From Streptomyces bauhiniae (GTDB lineage: Bacteria; Actinomycetota; Actinomycetes; Streptomycetales; Streptomycetaceae): a stretch of 64,000 nucleotides of DNA. The stretch is from NCBI RefSeq assembly GCF_004784475.1, contig NZ_SRRT01000006.1, forward strand, positions 124,001-188,000, read 5' to 3'. The notes under the pieces were generated by a model. The model did not search any database, was not told the origin of the DNA, and saw nothing but the letters and a program-made list of their open reading frames with translations. Below are positions 15,652 through 24,631 of this stretch, piece by piece; within the stretch, counting starts at the first letter, position 1, and each line of letters begins with the position of its first letter. Both the position numbers and the translations under genes were made by a program.

Positions 15652-16929
15652 ATGCCCGACCCGTCCGTCCCCCAGGCCCGTACCCCGGAAGCCGCCCAGT
15701 CCGCCCCCGAGCCGGGCCGGGGCGTCTCCCGCCGCGCCCTGCTCGGCACCGCCGGGGCCACCGGCCTCGTGCTCGGCGCGGCGGGCGGCGCCCTGGGCTA
15801 TGCCGCCGCGCCCGCCCCGGCCACGCCGCTCACCTCGATCGGCACGGACCGCGCGATGTTTCACGGGAAACATCAGCCCGGCATCACCGACGCACTCCAG
15901 GCCCACGGCCATCTCGTCGCCTTCGATCTGAAGCCGGGCGCGGGCCGCAAGGAGGCAGCGGCCCTGCTACGCCGCTGGTCGGCGGCGGCCGAGCGGCTGA
16001 TGGCGGGCGAGGCAGCCCCGCACGAGGACACCGATGTGGCCCGCGACGCCGGCCCCTCCTCGCTGACCGTCACCTTCGGCTTCGGGCACAGCTTCTTCGC
16101 CCGCACCGGCCTGGAGAAGCAGCGCCCGTCCGCGCTGGACCCGCTGCCCGACTTCTCCGCCGACCGCCTCGACAAGAAGCGCGGCGAGGGCGACCTCTGG
16201 GTGCAGATCGGCGCCAATGACGCGCTGGTCGCCTTCCACGCGCTGCGCACCCTGCAGAAGGAGGCGGGCGACGCGGCCCGCGTCCGCTGGCAGATGAACG
16301 GCTTCAACCGCTCGCCGGGCACCACCGCGCACGCCCTGACCACGCGCAACCTGATGGGCCAGATCGACGGCACCCGCAACCCCAAGCCCGCCGAGCCGGA
16401 CTTCGACCAGCGGATCTTCGTACCCGCCTCGGGCGAGCCCGCCTGGATGGCGAACGGCTCCTACGCCGTCGTCCGCCGCATCCGCATGCTGCTGGACGAC
16501 TGGGAGAAGCTGGCCCGCCCGGCGCAGGAGGCGGTGATCGGCCGCCGCAAGTCGGACGGCGCCCCGCTGTCCGGCGGCGACGAGACCACGCCGATGGACC
16601 TGGAGAAGGCGGACGCACAGGGCGAGTACGTCGTCCCGCTCAACGCGCACGCCCGCATCACCCGGCCCGACCAGAACGGCGGGGCGGCGATGCTGCGCCG
16701 CCCCTTCTCCTTCCACGACGGCTACGACGCGGACGGCACCCCCGACGCGGGGCTGCTGTTCATCTGCTGGCAGGCCGACCCACTGCGCGGCTTCGTACCG
16801 GTGCAGCGCAAGCTCGACCGGGGCGACGCGCTGTCGCGCTATCTGCGGCACGAGGCCAGCGGGCTGTTCGCGGTGCCGGGCGGCGCGGCGCAGGGCGAGT
16901 ACGTGGGGCAACGGCTGCTGGAGAGCTGA
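15652..16929 (+). CDS. dtpA: DyP-type haem peroxidase, Tat-exported
   Basis: A 425-residue dye-decolourising peroxidase. A twin-arginine signal (SRRALLG, Arg27-Arg28) precedes a hydrophobic stretch to about 53, so it is exported folded with haem. The DyP signature GxxDG is GQIDG with Asp239. The conserved proximal His is in NAHARITRP (His333), and an Arg in MLRRPFSF (about 350) is the likely distal Arg. In S. lividans DtpA acts with Sco and GlxA in extracellular glycan deposition. The gene is 8 bases after the CopC-CopD gene, so it is part of the copper operon. A parS-like site lies inside the coding sequence. Confidence 0.94.
   Translation: MPDPSVPQARTPEAAQSAPEPGRGVSRRALLGTAGATGLVLGAAGGALGYAAAPAPATPLTSIGTDRAMFHGKHQPGITDALQAHGHLVAFDLKPGAGRKEAAALLRRWSAAAERLMAGEAAPHEDTDVARDAGPSSLTVTFGFGHSFFARTGLEKQRPSALDPLPDFSADRLDKKRGEGDLWVQIGANDALVAFHALRTLQKEAGDAARVRWQMNGFNRSPGTTAHALTTRNLMGQIDGTRNPKPAEPDFDQRIFVPASGEPAWMANGSYAVVRRIRMLLDDWEKLARPAQEAVIGRRKSDGAPLSGGDETTPMDLEKADAQGEYVVPLNAHARITRPDQNGGAAMLRRPFSFHDGYDADGTPDAGLLFICWQADPLRGFVPVQRKLDRGDALSRYLRHEASGLFAVPGGAAQGEYVGQRLLES
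15858..15871. promoter_or_regulatory. parS-like ParB site, one mismatch, inside dtpA
   Basis: GTTTCACGGGAAAC differs from the Streptomyces parS palindrome GTTTCACGTGAAAC at one base. It encodes part of MFHGKH near residue 70 of DtpA. ParB binding is inferred. Confidence 0.6.
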
Positions 16930-17040
16930 CCAGGCACTCCGGGCGCACTTTTCGCAGGCGTCCGGGATCGAAACCACCCGGAAGGGTGGCCGGCATGAGA
17001 CGGTCGGGCCGGGTCGCCGCAGGGCCATTAGGGTGAGGGC

Positions 17041-17973
17041 ATGCCAGCGAGCTACGCGTATCTCGGTCCCGAAGGCACCTTCACCGAAGTCGCCCTCCGT
17101 ACTCTCCCGGAGGCCGCCACCCGCGAGCTGATCCCGTACGTCTCGGTGCAGTCCGCGCTCGACGCGGTGCGCACCGGCGAGGCGGAGGCCGCGTTCGTGC
17201 CGATCGAGAACTCGGTCGAGGGCGGGATCACCACCACCCTGGACGAGCTGGTCGCGGGCGAGCCGCTCACGATCTACCGCGAGGTGCTGCTGTCGATCAC
17301 CTTCGCGCTGCTGGTCCGGCCGGGCACGGAGCTGGCCGACATCAAGACGGTCACCGCCCACCCCGCCGCCCAGCCGCAGGTCCGCAACTGGCTGCGCGCC
17401 CACCTCCCCGACGCCCTGTGGGAGTCGGCCGCCTCCAACGCGGACGGCGCCCGCCTGGTCCAGGAGGGCCGGTACGACGCGGCCTTCGCGGGCGAGTTCG
17501 CCGCGGCGCGGTACGGCCTGGTGCCGCTGGAGACCGACATCCACGACGCGGAGAACGCGCAGACCCGGTTCGTCCTGGTGGGCAGGCCCGCCCGGCCCGC
17601 AGCGCCGACCGGCGCCGACAAGACCTCGGTGGTGCTGTGGCAGCGGGACGACCACCCCGGCGCCCTGCGCGATCTGATCGACGAGTTCGCCACCCGCGGT
17701 ATCAACCTGATGCTGCTCCAGTCCCGGCCGACCGGCGAGGGCATCGGAAACTACTGCTTCTGCGTGGACGCCGAGGGGCACATCTCCGACCGGCGGATGG
17801 CGGAGGCACTGATGGGACTGAAGCGGGTCTGTCTCCAGGTGCGATTCCTGGGTTCCTATCCGCGTGCCGACATCGCGCCGGGCGAGGCGCGGCCCCTTCG
17901 GGCGGGCACGTCCGACCAGGAGTTCCTCGCCGCGTCCGACTGGGTGGCCCGCTGCCAGGACGGCCGTTTCTAG
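17041..17973 (+). CDS. pheA: Prephenate dehydratase
   Basis: A 310-residue monofunctional prephenate dehydratase for phenylalanine synthesis (prephenate to phenylpyruvate). The catalytic domain (1-180) starts YLGPEGTFTEVAL and carries IENSVEGGITTTLDEL and the NAQTRFVLVG region. The ACT regulatory domain (about 195-275) has QSRPTGEGIGNYCFCVD, the phenylalanine-binding ESRP-like motif with Gln in place of Glu. No chorismate mutase domain is present. Downstream is an intergenic region with DnaA-box-like sequences and then serS. Confidence 0.95.
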   Translation: MPASYAYLGPEGTFTEVALRTLPEAATRELIPYVSVQSALDAVRTGEAEAAFVPIENSVEGGITTTLDELVAGEPLTIYREVLLSITFALLVRPGTELADIKTVTAHPAAQPQVRNWLRAHLPDALWESAASNADGARLVQEGRYDAAFAGEFAAARYGLVPLETDIHDAENAQTRFVLVGRPARPAAPTGADKTSVVLWQRDDHPGALRDLIDEFATRGINLMLLQSRPTGEGIGNYCFCVDAEGHISDRRMAEALMGLKRVCLQVRFLGSYPRADIAPGEARPLRAGTSDQEFLAASDWVARCQDGRF

Positions 17974-17982
17974 CGGTCCGCG

Positions 17983-18261
17983 TTATCCACAGAAGTTATC
18001 CACAGGTCCGCTTCTCTACCTGGGGACAAGTCGACAACAAGGCCCATCCGGTCGACAAATCGGCTCACAGCCCTCAGGTGCATTCAGCCCAACCCGGATC
18101 ACCCTTCGTCCACCTGTTTCCATCGATTCAGCTTTTGGGACGACCACTTTCCACTCGAAAGTGGTTATCCAGGGAGTTTGAACCGGGAATTCCTCGGGAG
18201 ACAACTCACTCGGAATGATCAATTCCGAAATCCACAGTCACTCCACACAGCCTGTGGATAA
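17983..18261. promoter_or_regulatory. DnaA-box-like cluster between pheA and serS
   Basis: TTATCCACA occurs at 17983-17991 and 17996-18004 on the plus strand, 13 bases apart, and its complement TGTGGATAA at 18253-18261. A weaker TGTGGATGC follows at 18274-18282. All are in the 381-base pheA-serS gap, which is lower in GC than its surroundings and has no convincing coding frame. The 9-mer is a classical DnaA box. Streptomyces chromosomes are reported to carry such clusters away from oriC. Confidence 0.55.
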
Positions 18262-18354
18262 CTTTTCCCAGGGTGTGGATGCACACGCCCGCCCTGCGCA
18301 CACCCCGGGTATACGGGTCCCGGCCGGTCCGCGCACACCGGTAGCCTGGGGCCT

Positions 18355-19632
18355 GTGATTGACCTTCGCCTGCTTCGTGAGGACCCTGACCGTGCGCGCG
18401 CCTCCCAGCGTGCTCGTGGAGAGGACGTCGCGCTAGTCGACTCCCTCCTGTCTGCCGACGAGCGGCGCAGGTCATCGGGTGTCCGCTTCGACGAGCTGCG
18501 CGCCGAGCAGAAGCAGCTCGGCAAGCTGATCCCCAAGGCCACCCCGGAGGAGCGCGCCGAGCTGCTCAGCCGCGCCGAGCAGCTCAAGGCCGACGTCAAG
18601 GCGGCCGACGCCGAGCGCGACGAGGCCGACGCGGAGACCCAGCGCCTGCTGCTCGGGCTCGGCAACCTCGTCCACCCCGCAGTCCCGGTCGGTGGCGAGG
18701 AGGACTTCGTCACCCTGGAGACGCACGGCGAGATCCGCGACTTCGACGCCGAGGGCTTCACGCCCAAGGACCACCTCGAACTCGGCCAGATCCTCGGCGC
18801 GATCGACACCGAGCGCGGCGCCAAGGTCTCCGGCTCCCGCTTCTACTTCCTCACCGGCGTCGGCGCCCTGCTGGAGCTGGCCCTGGTCAACGCGGCCATC
18901 GCACAGGCCACCGCGGCCGGCTTCACCCCGATGCTGACCCCGGCGCTGGTCCGCCCCCAGTCCATGGCGGGCACCGGCTTCCTCGGCCAGGCCGCGCAGG
19001 ACGTGTACCACCTGGACAAGGACGACCTCTATCTGGTCGGCACCTCCGAGGTGGCGCTCGCCGCGTACCACATGGACGAGATCATCGACGCGGACCGGCT
19101 GCCGCTGCGCTACGCCGGGTTCTCCCCCTGCTTCCGCCGCGAGGCCGGTTCGCACGGCAAGGACACCCGCGGCATCTTCCGCGTCCACCAGTTCGACAAG
19201 GTGGAGATGTTCTCCTACGTCGCCCCGGAGGACTCCGAGGCGGAGCACCAGCGCCTGCTGGACTGGGAGAAGCAGTGGCTGACCTCGCTGGAACTGCCGT
19301 TCCGCGTGATCGACGTGGCCACCGGTGACCTGGGCTCCTCCGCCGCCCGCAAGTTCGACTGCGAGGCGTGGATTCCGACCCAGGGCAAGTACCGCGAGCT
19401 GACGTCGACCTCGGACTGCACCGAGTACCAGTCCCGCCGGCTGCAGATCCGGATGCGCGACGGCAAGCAGGTCCGCCCGCTGGCCACGCTCAACGGCACG
19501 CTGTGCGCCGTACCGCGCACCATCGTGGCGATCCTGGAGAACCACCAGCAGCCCGACGGCTCGGTCCGTGTCCCCGAGGTCCTGCGCCCCTACCTGGGCG
19601 GACGGGAAGTCCTGGAGCCGGTCGCCAAGTGA
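18355..19632 (+). CDS. serS: Seryl-tRNA synthetase
   Basis: A 425-residue class II synthetase. The N-terminal antiparallel coiled-coil arm that grips tRNA-Ser covers about 30-100 (RRSSGVRFDELRAEQKQLGK onward). The core has motif 2 (FSPCFRREAGSHGKDTRGIFRVHQFDKVEMF) and motif 3 (LATLNGTLCAVPRTIVAILENHQ), with TSEVALAAYH forming the serine site. The GTG at 18355 gives the standard MIDLRLLREDPDR start. The stop codon overlaps the GTG of the following HAD gene by three bases, so the two are coupled. Confidence 0.97.
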   Translation: MIDLRLLREDPDRARASQRARGEDVALVDSLLSADERRRSSGVRFDELRAEQKQLGKLIPKATPEERAELLSRAEQLKADVKAADAERDEADAETQRLLLGLGNLVHPAVPVGGEEDFVTLETHGEIRDFDAEGFTPKDHLELGQILGAIDTERGAKVSGSRFYFLTGVGALLELALVNAAIAQATAAGFTPMLTPALVRPQSMAGTGFLGQAAQDVYHLDKDDLYLVGTSEVALAAYHMDEIIDADRLPLRYAGFSPCFRREAGSHGKDTRGIFRVHQFDKVEMFSYVAPEDSEAEHQRLLDWEKQWLTSLELPFRVIDVATGDLGSSAARKFDCEAWIPTQGKYRELTSTSDCTEYQSRRLQIRMRDGKQVRPLATLNGTLCAVPRTIVAILENHQQPDGSVRVPEVLRPYLGGREVLEPVAK

Positions 19633-20432
19633 GCAACCCCTTCCCGTACGGGCTGGTCGCCACCGATCTGGACGGCACGCTGCTGCGCGGCGACGAGACG
19701 ATCTCGCCGCGCACCCGTGAGGCGCTCGCCGCCGCCACGGCCGCGGGCGCCGCGCACATCGTCGTCACCGGCCGGGCGGTGCCCTGGACCCGGCACATCC
19801 TGGACGACCTCGGCTACCAGGGCCTCGCCGTCTGCGGCCAGGGCGCCCAGGTCTACGACGCCGGTCAGCACCGGCTGCTGACCTCGGTGACGCTGGACCG
19901 GCAGCTTGCGGGCGTGGCCCTGGCCAAGATCGAGGCCGAGGTGGGCCCGCTGTACCTGGCGGCGAGCCGGGACGGGCTGGACGGCGAGGTCATGGTGGGC
20001 CCCGGCTACGCGGTCACCGGCCGGCTGCCGGCCACGGCGTTCACGGACGCGGCCGACCTGTGGGAAGCCCCGCTGAACAAGATCTACATCCAGCATCCGA
20101 CGCTGTCCACGGACGAGCTGGCGGACGCGGCCTCGCGCGCGGCGGGCGGTTTCGTCACCGTCGTCATGGCGGGCGAGGGCATCGTGGAGCTGCTGCCGCT
20201 CGGGCTGTCCAAGGCGACCGGTCTGTCGCTGGCGGCCCGGCGGCTGAAGCTGAAGGCGGCCGACACGATCGCCTTCGGCGACATGCCGAACGACGTGCCG
20301 ATGTTCGCCTGGGCCGCGCACACCGTGGCCATGGCCAACGCCCACCCGGAACTCAAGGCCGTGGCCGACGAGGTGACCGCCTCCCACGAGGAGGACGGCA
20401 TCGCGCTGGTGCTGGAACGACTGCTCGGCTGA
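19629..20432 (+). CDS. Cof-type HAD family phosphatase
   Basis: A 267-residue HAD-superfamily hydrolase of the Cof/type IIB group. Motif I is DLDGTLL, motif II is VVTGRA, and motifs III/IV are Lys plus GDMPNDVPM. Such enzymes dephosphorylate sugar phosphates or cofactor intermediates; the substrate here is unknown. It starts with GTG overlapping the serS stop. A second Cof-type gene at 28412 shares the same opening pattern (ATDLDGTLLR..SPRT), suggesting paralogues. A strong terminator follows directly. Confidence 0.92.
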   Translation: MSNPFPYGLVATDLDGTLLRGDETISPRTREALAAATAAGAAHIVVTGRAVPWTRHILDDLGYQGLAVCGQGAQVYDAGQHRLLTSVTLDRQLAGVALAKIEAEVGPLYLAASRDGLDGEVMVGPGYAVTGRLPATAFTDAADLWEAPLNKIYIQHPTLSTDELADAASRAAGGFVTVVMAGEGIVELLPLGLSKATGLSLAARRLKLKAADTIAFGDMPNDVPMFAWAAHTVAMANAHPELKAVADEVTASHEEDGIALVLERLLG

Positions 20433-20467
20433 GAGGCGGGGCCCGGCACAGCCCTGCCCCGCCTCTC
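20431..20467 (+). terminator. Terminator of the serS-HAD operon
   Basis: GAGAGGCGGGG (20431-20441) pairs perfectly with CCCCGCCTCTC (20457-20467), starting at the HAD stop codon. No T-run follows, as is common in Streptomyces. The following 20468-20718 stretch shows no gene. Confidence 0.8.
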
Positions 20468-20718
20468 GGCCACATCTCCGGGTGGGCGGCCCACGCGAGA
20501 GCGACATCGCGTGCTCGAAGCGGCCGCCCCGGACGGTCCCCGTGCGGGAGCGGGCTCGACGGTGGAGTAACGCACCGGAGCCCGCCCTGGGACCGTCCTC
20601 ACGGAAGCCGGACATGGCATCACCCGGCTCCGCTCCCGGTACAGGGGCGCGCCGGGCTCCCTGAACCCGGCGTCGGCTCCCCCACTGTGCCCCCGCCCGG
20701 AAGCTGGGCGCCAGCGAA

Positions 20719-20952
20719 TTAACCCTTGCGCCGCCGGCGCCGCGAGCGGCTGAAGAACCAGCCCGCCGGGGGCTTGTCGGCCCGCCACGGCTGGGGCTCG
20801 GGGCGCTCGGCCCGCCAGCGGGCGGCGAGCATCCGGGCACGGGCGGACGGCTCGGAGGTGCCGGCGGCCCGGACGAAGTCCTCGTCCAGTTCGACACCGT
20901 CCCAGGGGTCGGGCACGGTCCCGCCGTCCTCGGCCGGCTCCTCCTGGGCCAT
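20719..20952 (-). CDS. Small conserved-looking hypothetical protein
   Basis: A 77-residue protein with an acidic N-terminal half (EEPAEDGG, DPWDGVELDEDFVRAAG) and a basic C-terminus (FFSRSRRRRRKG). The WDGVELDEDFVRAA pattern recurs in small Streptomyces proteins of unknown function as I remember it. No signal or membrane segment is present. It lies downstream of the ABC-2 exporter genes on the same strand, 88 bases after the last permease start-to-stop block, and could be their last cistron. Codon use fits a real gene. Confidence 0.6.
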   Translation of the reverse strand: MAQEEPAEDGGTVPDPWDGVELDEDFVRAAGTSEPSARARMLAARWRAERPEPQPWRADKPPAGWFFSRSRRRRRKG

Positions 20953-21040
20953 GGCGTCCTCCTCGCCGTACTCGCGCTCGTCATATTTCCGTTGGCGCCA
21001 GTGTGCCCGGACGGGGATGAGGTCCCCGTCAAGGCGGCTG

Positions 21041-21760
21041 CTACTCCTCGCCCGCCAGGGTCAGCGCGCGCAGGCGCTGGCCCGCGTACCAGGTGGCGGC
21101 GACGGTGACGACGACCAGGAGGGCGGTGGCCGCGGGGAGGCCGACGTCGGAGGTGATCAGGTTGCTGCCGACCACCTTGTGCGCGACCGCGAGCGACCAC
21201 TGCTGGACGCTCAGGGTGCGCGCGCCGGAGACCAGCGAGCCGAACAGGGCCTCCCAGACCAGGGCGTAGACCAGGCCGAAGACCACCGCGTGCCGCGAGA
21301 CCGTGCCGAGCAGCAGGAACAGCGCCGAGTAGGCGATGGACGCGACCAGCGCGGCGACCGTGTAGGCGACGGCGACCTGCTGGCCGTTGCCGTTGAGGAT
21401 CAGGCCCGCGATCAGGGTGGGCAGCGCGGAGAACACCATGGTCACCGCGATGGCGACGATCAGCTTGGTGAAGATGATCGTGGGCCGCTTCAACGGCTTG
21501 GACAGCAGATAGACCACGGAGCCGTCGTCGATCTCCGGACCGATCGCGCCGGTGCCCGCGATGACGCCGATGATCGGCACCATGGTGGCGAGCGCGAACC
21601 CGCCGAGCACGTCGGCGGCGACCTGGTCGTCGGCCCCGGTGAGCAGGCGTACCGCCACCGAGATCACGATGAGCAGCAGGGGCAGGGCGCCGAGGACGAG
21701 GGCCCGGCGGCGGCCGAGCAGGGCCCGGTAGGTGAGCCGGGCGACTGTGGGGTCGTACAT
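21041..21760 (-). CDS. ABC-2 type transporter permease
   Basis: A 239-residue permease with about six hydrophobic segments, e.g. ALVLGALPLLLIVISVAVRLL, ALATMVPIIGVIAGTGAIG, IAVTMVFSALPTLIAGLIL and ALLVVVTVAATWYAG. The DDGSVVYLLSKPLKRPTIIFTK stretch is typical of ABC-2 permeases of the NatB/YhaP kind. I set the start at ATG 21760 (MYDPTVARL); the open frame runs further but that part is inside the preceding ATPase gene. It pairs with the ATPase encoded just upstream (10-base gap). The substrate is unknown. Confidence 0.88.
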   Translation of the reverse strand: MYDPTVARLTYRALLGRRRALVLGALPLLLIVISVAVRLLTGADDQVAADVLGGFALATMVPIIGVIAGTGAIGPEIDDGSVVYLLSKPLKRPTIIFTKLIVAIAVTMVFSALPTLIAGLILNGNGQQVAVAYTVAALVASIAYSALFLLLGTVSRHAVVFGLVYALVWEALFGSLVSGARTLSVQQWSLAVAHKVVGSNLITSDVGLPAATALLVVVTVAATWYAGQRLRALTLAGEE

Positions 21761-21770
21761 CTTCGGCCTC

Positions 21771-22682
21771 CTACGCCGCGACGAGATACGAGAAGACGGA
21801 CTCCAGGGACTCGTCCGAGGGCGAGACCGTGAGGAGCCGGATGCCCTGGTCACTGGCGACCTTGGGCAGCAGCGTGGTGAAGCGGCCGAAGTCGACGGCC
21901 TGGACGACCAGCCCGCCCTCGACGGCGTCGACCTCGATGCCCGCCGTGGACGGGTCGGCGATCAGCGCGGCCGCGAGGGCGCGGTCGTCGCTGGAGCGGA
22001 CCAGATAGCGGTGCGGGCGGTCGGTCATCAGGCGGCGGATCTTGCGGAAGTCGCCACTGGCCGCGTGCCGTCCGGCGACGACGACCTCGATGTGCCGGGC
22101 GAGCTGCTCGACCTCCTCCAGGATGTGCGAGGAGAACAGCACGGTGCGGCCCTCGTCGCCCATGGCGCGCAGCAGCTCCATCAACTGCAGCCGCTGGCGC
22201 GGGTCCATGCCGTTGAAGGGCTCGTCCAGCAGCAGCAGCGAGGGGTCGTGGACGAGCGCGGACGCCATCTTCACGCGCTGGCGCATGCCCTTGGAGTAGG
22301 TGGAGATCTTCCGGTCCTGGGCGTGCTCCATCTCCACGGTGGCCAGCGCGCGCTGGGCGGCCTTGGCCCCGAGGCCGTGCAACTCGGCGTTGGCGACGAC
22401 GAATTCGCGGCCGGTGAGGAAGTCGTACATCGCCTCGCGCTCGGGGACGATGCCGATGTGCCGGTAGACCGTCTCGTTGCGCCACACCGGCTGCCCGTCG
22501 AGCGTGACGGTGCCGGTGGAGGGGGCGAGGAAACCGCCCATCATGTTGATGAGGGTGGACTTGCCCGCGCCGTTGGGGCCGAGGAGGCCGGTGACGCCGG
22601 GGCCGATGGTCATGGTGATGTCGTTGACGGCGACCACGTTGCCGAACCAGCGGGAGACGTGGTCGATCTGGAGCGTGGTCAC
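21771..22682 (-). CDS. ABC transporter ATP-binding protein
   Basis: A 303-residue ABC ATPase of the drug/NatA export class. Walker A is GPNGAGKST, the signature is YSKGMRQRVK, Walker B is LLLLDEPFNGMD, and the H-loop is LFSSHILEEVE. A C-terminal extension of about 90 residues is usual in this class. The GTG start at 22682 overlaps the stop of the upstream permease gene by four bases, so the four ABC genes form one operon. It energises the permease encoded downstream. Confidence 0.93.
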   Translation of the reverse strand: MTTLQIDHVSRWFGNVVAVNDITMTIGPGVTGLLGPNGAGKSTLINMMGGFLAPSTGTVTLDGQPVWRNETVYRHIGIVPEREAMYDFLTGREFVVANAELHGLGAKAAQRALATVEMEHAQDRKISTYSKGMRQRVKMASALVHDPSLLLLDEPFNGMDPRQRLQLMELLRAMGDEGRTVLFSSHILEEVEQLARHIEVVVAGRHAASGDFRKIRRLMTDRPHRYLVRSSDDRALAAALIADPSTAGIEVDAVEGGLVVQAVDFGRFTTLLPKVASDQGIRLLTVSPSDESLESVFSYLVAA

Positions 22683-23596
22683 AGGCCCACCTTCTTGTAG
22701 CGGCGCACGAGCAGGCCGTAGCTCGCGGCGATCAGGCCGAGGACGACGATCAGGTAGACGAGGCCCTCGCCGGTGGACGGGCCGACCCCGCCGGGGAACG
22801 ACGACGTGCCGCCGAGCAGCGCCGACTGGACGCCGTCGATCAGGGTGACCGGGGAGAACAGCCCGATCCACGGCACCGAACCGCTGTTGCCCTGGGTGTC
22901 GGCGATGGCCTGGAGGGTGGAGACGGCGCCGTAGGAGATGGTCATGACGGCGATGACGGCGGCGATGCCGAAGCCGCGGCGCGGGGTGACGGCGGCGATG
23001 ACCAGGCCGATCCCGGCGAACAGCAGGGAGAGCAGCGCCACCGTGACCAGTCCCTGGCCGAACTTCTCGCTCTGGTGGGCCACGCCCATCTTCGCGAGCA
23101 GCGAGCCCACGAAGAGCACGAGCAGCGGGCCGCCGGTGAGGATGAACAGGGCCGAGGCGAGCGCCGCGAACTTGGCGAGCACGTAGTCGGCGGTCTCGAT
23201 GGGCCGCGAGAAGTACAGCGGGACCGTCTTGAAGCGCAGGTCGCGGGAGACGGACTGCGGTGCCTGGGAGGCGACGAACAGGCTGATCACGGCCTGCATG
23301 ATGATCGCGTACCGGCTGTAGGGGACCGGCAGGTCGTGCGCCTTGGTGGTCACCGCGACGGCGACCATGATGGCGGCCGGCACGCACATCACCGCGAACA
23401 GCAGCATCGGCAGCACCTTGGACTTGGCCGAGCGGCCGAGTCCGTAGGCACCGCGCAGGGACTGCGAGTACAGCGAGCGGCGGGCGTAGGCGCGGCCGAG
23501 ACGGGGGCCGTCGTAGCCGCGGTAGCCGATGTCGTGGATGCGGGACTGGTCGCCCGAGGGCGCCGGTGCCGTGGGGACGGGCTGGTCAACCGCCAT
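22679..23596 (-). CDS. ABC-2 type transporter permease
   Basis: A 305-residue membrane protein. The N-terminal cytoplasmic part (DIGYRGYDGPRLGRAYARRSL) is characteristic of a family of actinobacterial ABC-2 permeases. About six helices follow, e.g. VLPMLLFAVMCVPAAIMVAVAV, AIIMQAVISLFVASQA, and VYLIVVLGLIAASYGLLV. RPIETADYVLAK matches the conserved ABC-2 cytoplasmic loop. Its ATG overlaps the end of the upstream ATPase gene by 11 bases. It pairs with one of the two flanking ATPases. Confidence 0.9.
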   Translation of the reverse strand: MAVDQPVPTAPAPSGDQSRIHDIGYRGYDGPRLGRAYARRSLYSQSLRGAYGLGRSAKSKVLPMLLFAVMCVPAAIMVAVAVTTKAHDLPVPYSRYAIIMQAVISLFVASQAPQSVSRDLRFKTVPLYFSRPIETADYVLAKFAALASALFILTGGPLLVLFVGSLLAKMGVAHQSEKFGQGLVTVALLSLLFAGIGLVIAAVTPRRGFGIAAVIAVMTISYGAVSTLQAIADTQGNSGSVPWIGLFSPVTLIDGVQSALLGGTSSFPGGVGPSTGEGLVYLIVVLGLIAASYGLLVRRYKKVGL

Positions 23597-24548
23597 GGCC
23601 GACTGCCTCCTTCCGCTGCTCGTCGCGGGTGAACACCTCGGAGATGTGGTGGCGCCGCTGTTCCATCCGGACCAGGCCGAGGCCGAGTCCGGCGACGGTG
23701 TCGCGCAGCAGGTCGTACGTCTCCTCGCCCTGTGCGGTGAGCAGCAGGATGTGGCCGGCGCCGGGCAGGCCGCCGCCGTCGTCGTGGGTGTCGATCCCGC
23801 GCGCGTGCAGCGCCTCGCGCAGGGCGCGGGTGCCGTCGGGGTGGGTGTCGCTGTCGGTGACCTCGACGGCCAGCGTGGTGGTGCTCTGGGTGAAGTCGGT
23901 GGTGGAGCTGGACCGCAGCAGCTTGCCGCCGTCGACGACCACGACGTGGTCGCAGGTGCGCTCCAGCTCGCCCAGCAGGTGGGAGGTGACCAGGACCGAG
24001 ATGCCGAAGTCGGTGTGGATGCGGCGGATCAGGCCGAGCATCTCGTCGCGGCCGACCGGGTCGAGGCCGTTGGTCGGCTCGTCCAGGAAGACCAGCCGGG
24101 GGTCGTGCACCAGCGCCTGGGCGAGCTTGACCCGCTGTTTCATGCCGGTCGAGTAGCCGCCGATGGGGCGGTAGCGCTCCTCGTACAGCCCCACGTGGCG
24201 CAGGGTGTCGGCGGTGCGCTCGCGGGCGGCGGTCGGCGGCAGGCCGGACATGCGCGCCATGTGCACGACGAACTCGGTGGCCGAGACGTCGGGCGGCAGG
24301 CAGTCGTGCTCCGGCATGTAGCCGACGCGCTCGCGGATGGCGGCGCCTTCGGTCGCCACGTCGAGGCCGAGCACGGCGGCGCGGCCCTCGCTGGCGGGGG
24401 ACAGACCCAGCAGGATCTTGATCAGGGTGGACTTGCCGGCGCCGTTGGCACCGACGAGTCCCGTCACACCGGGTCCGATGTCCACGGACAGCCGGTCGAG
24501 CGCGGTCACCCGGGGGAACCGCTTGCTCAGGCTCTCGGTCACGATCAC
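23586..24548 (-). CDS. ABC transporter ATP-binding protein
   Basis: A 320-residue ABC ATPase, first gene of a four-gene export operon. Walker A is GANGAGKST, the signature is YSTGMKQRVK, Walker B is LVFLDEPTNGLD and the H-loop is LVTSHLLGELE. I set the start at the GTG at 24548 because GGGGA lies about 7 bases upstream; a GTG at 24554 is too close to it. The promoter region with CCCTAGGG repeats lies upstream, divergent to the EphD-like gene. The substrate is unknown; paired ATPase/permease units in tandem suggest two related exporters or one hetero-oligomeric one. Confidence 0.9.
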   Translation of the reverse strand: MIVTESLSKRFPRVTALDRLSVDIGPGVTGLVGANGAGKSTLIKILLGLSPASEGRAAVLGLDVATEGAAIRERVGYMPEHDCLPPDVSATEFVVHMARMSGLPPTAARERTADTLRHVGLYEERYRPIGGYSTGMKQRVKLAQALVHDPRLVFLDEPTNGLDPVGRDEMLGLIRRIHTDFGISVLVTSHLLGELERTCDHVVVVDGGKLLRSSSTTDFTQSTTTLAVEVTDSDTHPDGTRALREALHARGIDTHDDGGGLPGAGHILLLTAQGEETYDLLRDTVAGLGLGLVRMEQRRHHISEVFTRDEQRKEAVGHGG

Positions 24549-24631
24549 AGTCACGTCCCCGACGGTAGTGACGTGGGGCACGCGGGTCGTCAGACCACAG
24601 AGCCGTCTTGGGGTCCGTCTCGGGTAGTACG

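Noticed and set aside
17983..18282. The DnaA-box cluster as oriC
   Set aside because: Streptomyces oriC carries many boxes between dnaA and dnaN; neither gene is here and only a few boxes are present.
20482..20664. Small plus-strand open frame after the HAD gene
   Set aside because: It follows a strong terminator, is Arg/Pro-rich with poor codon bias, and has no ribosome site.
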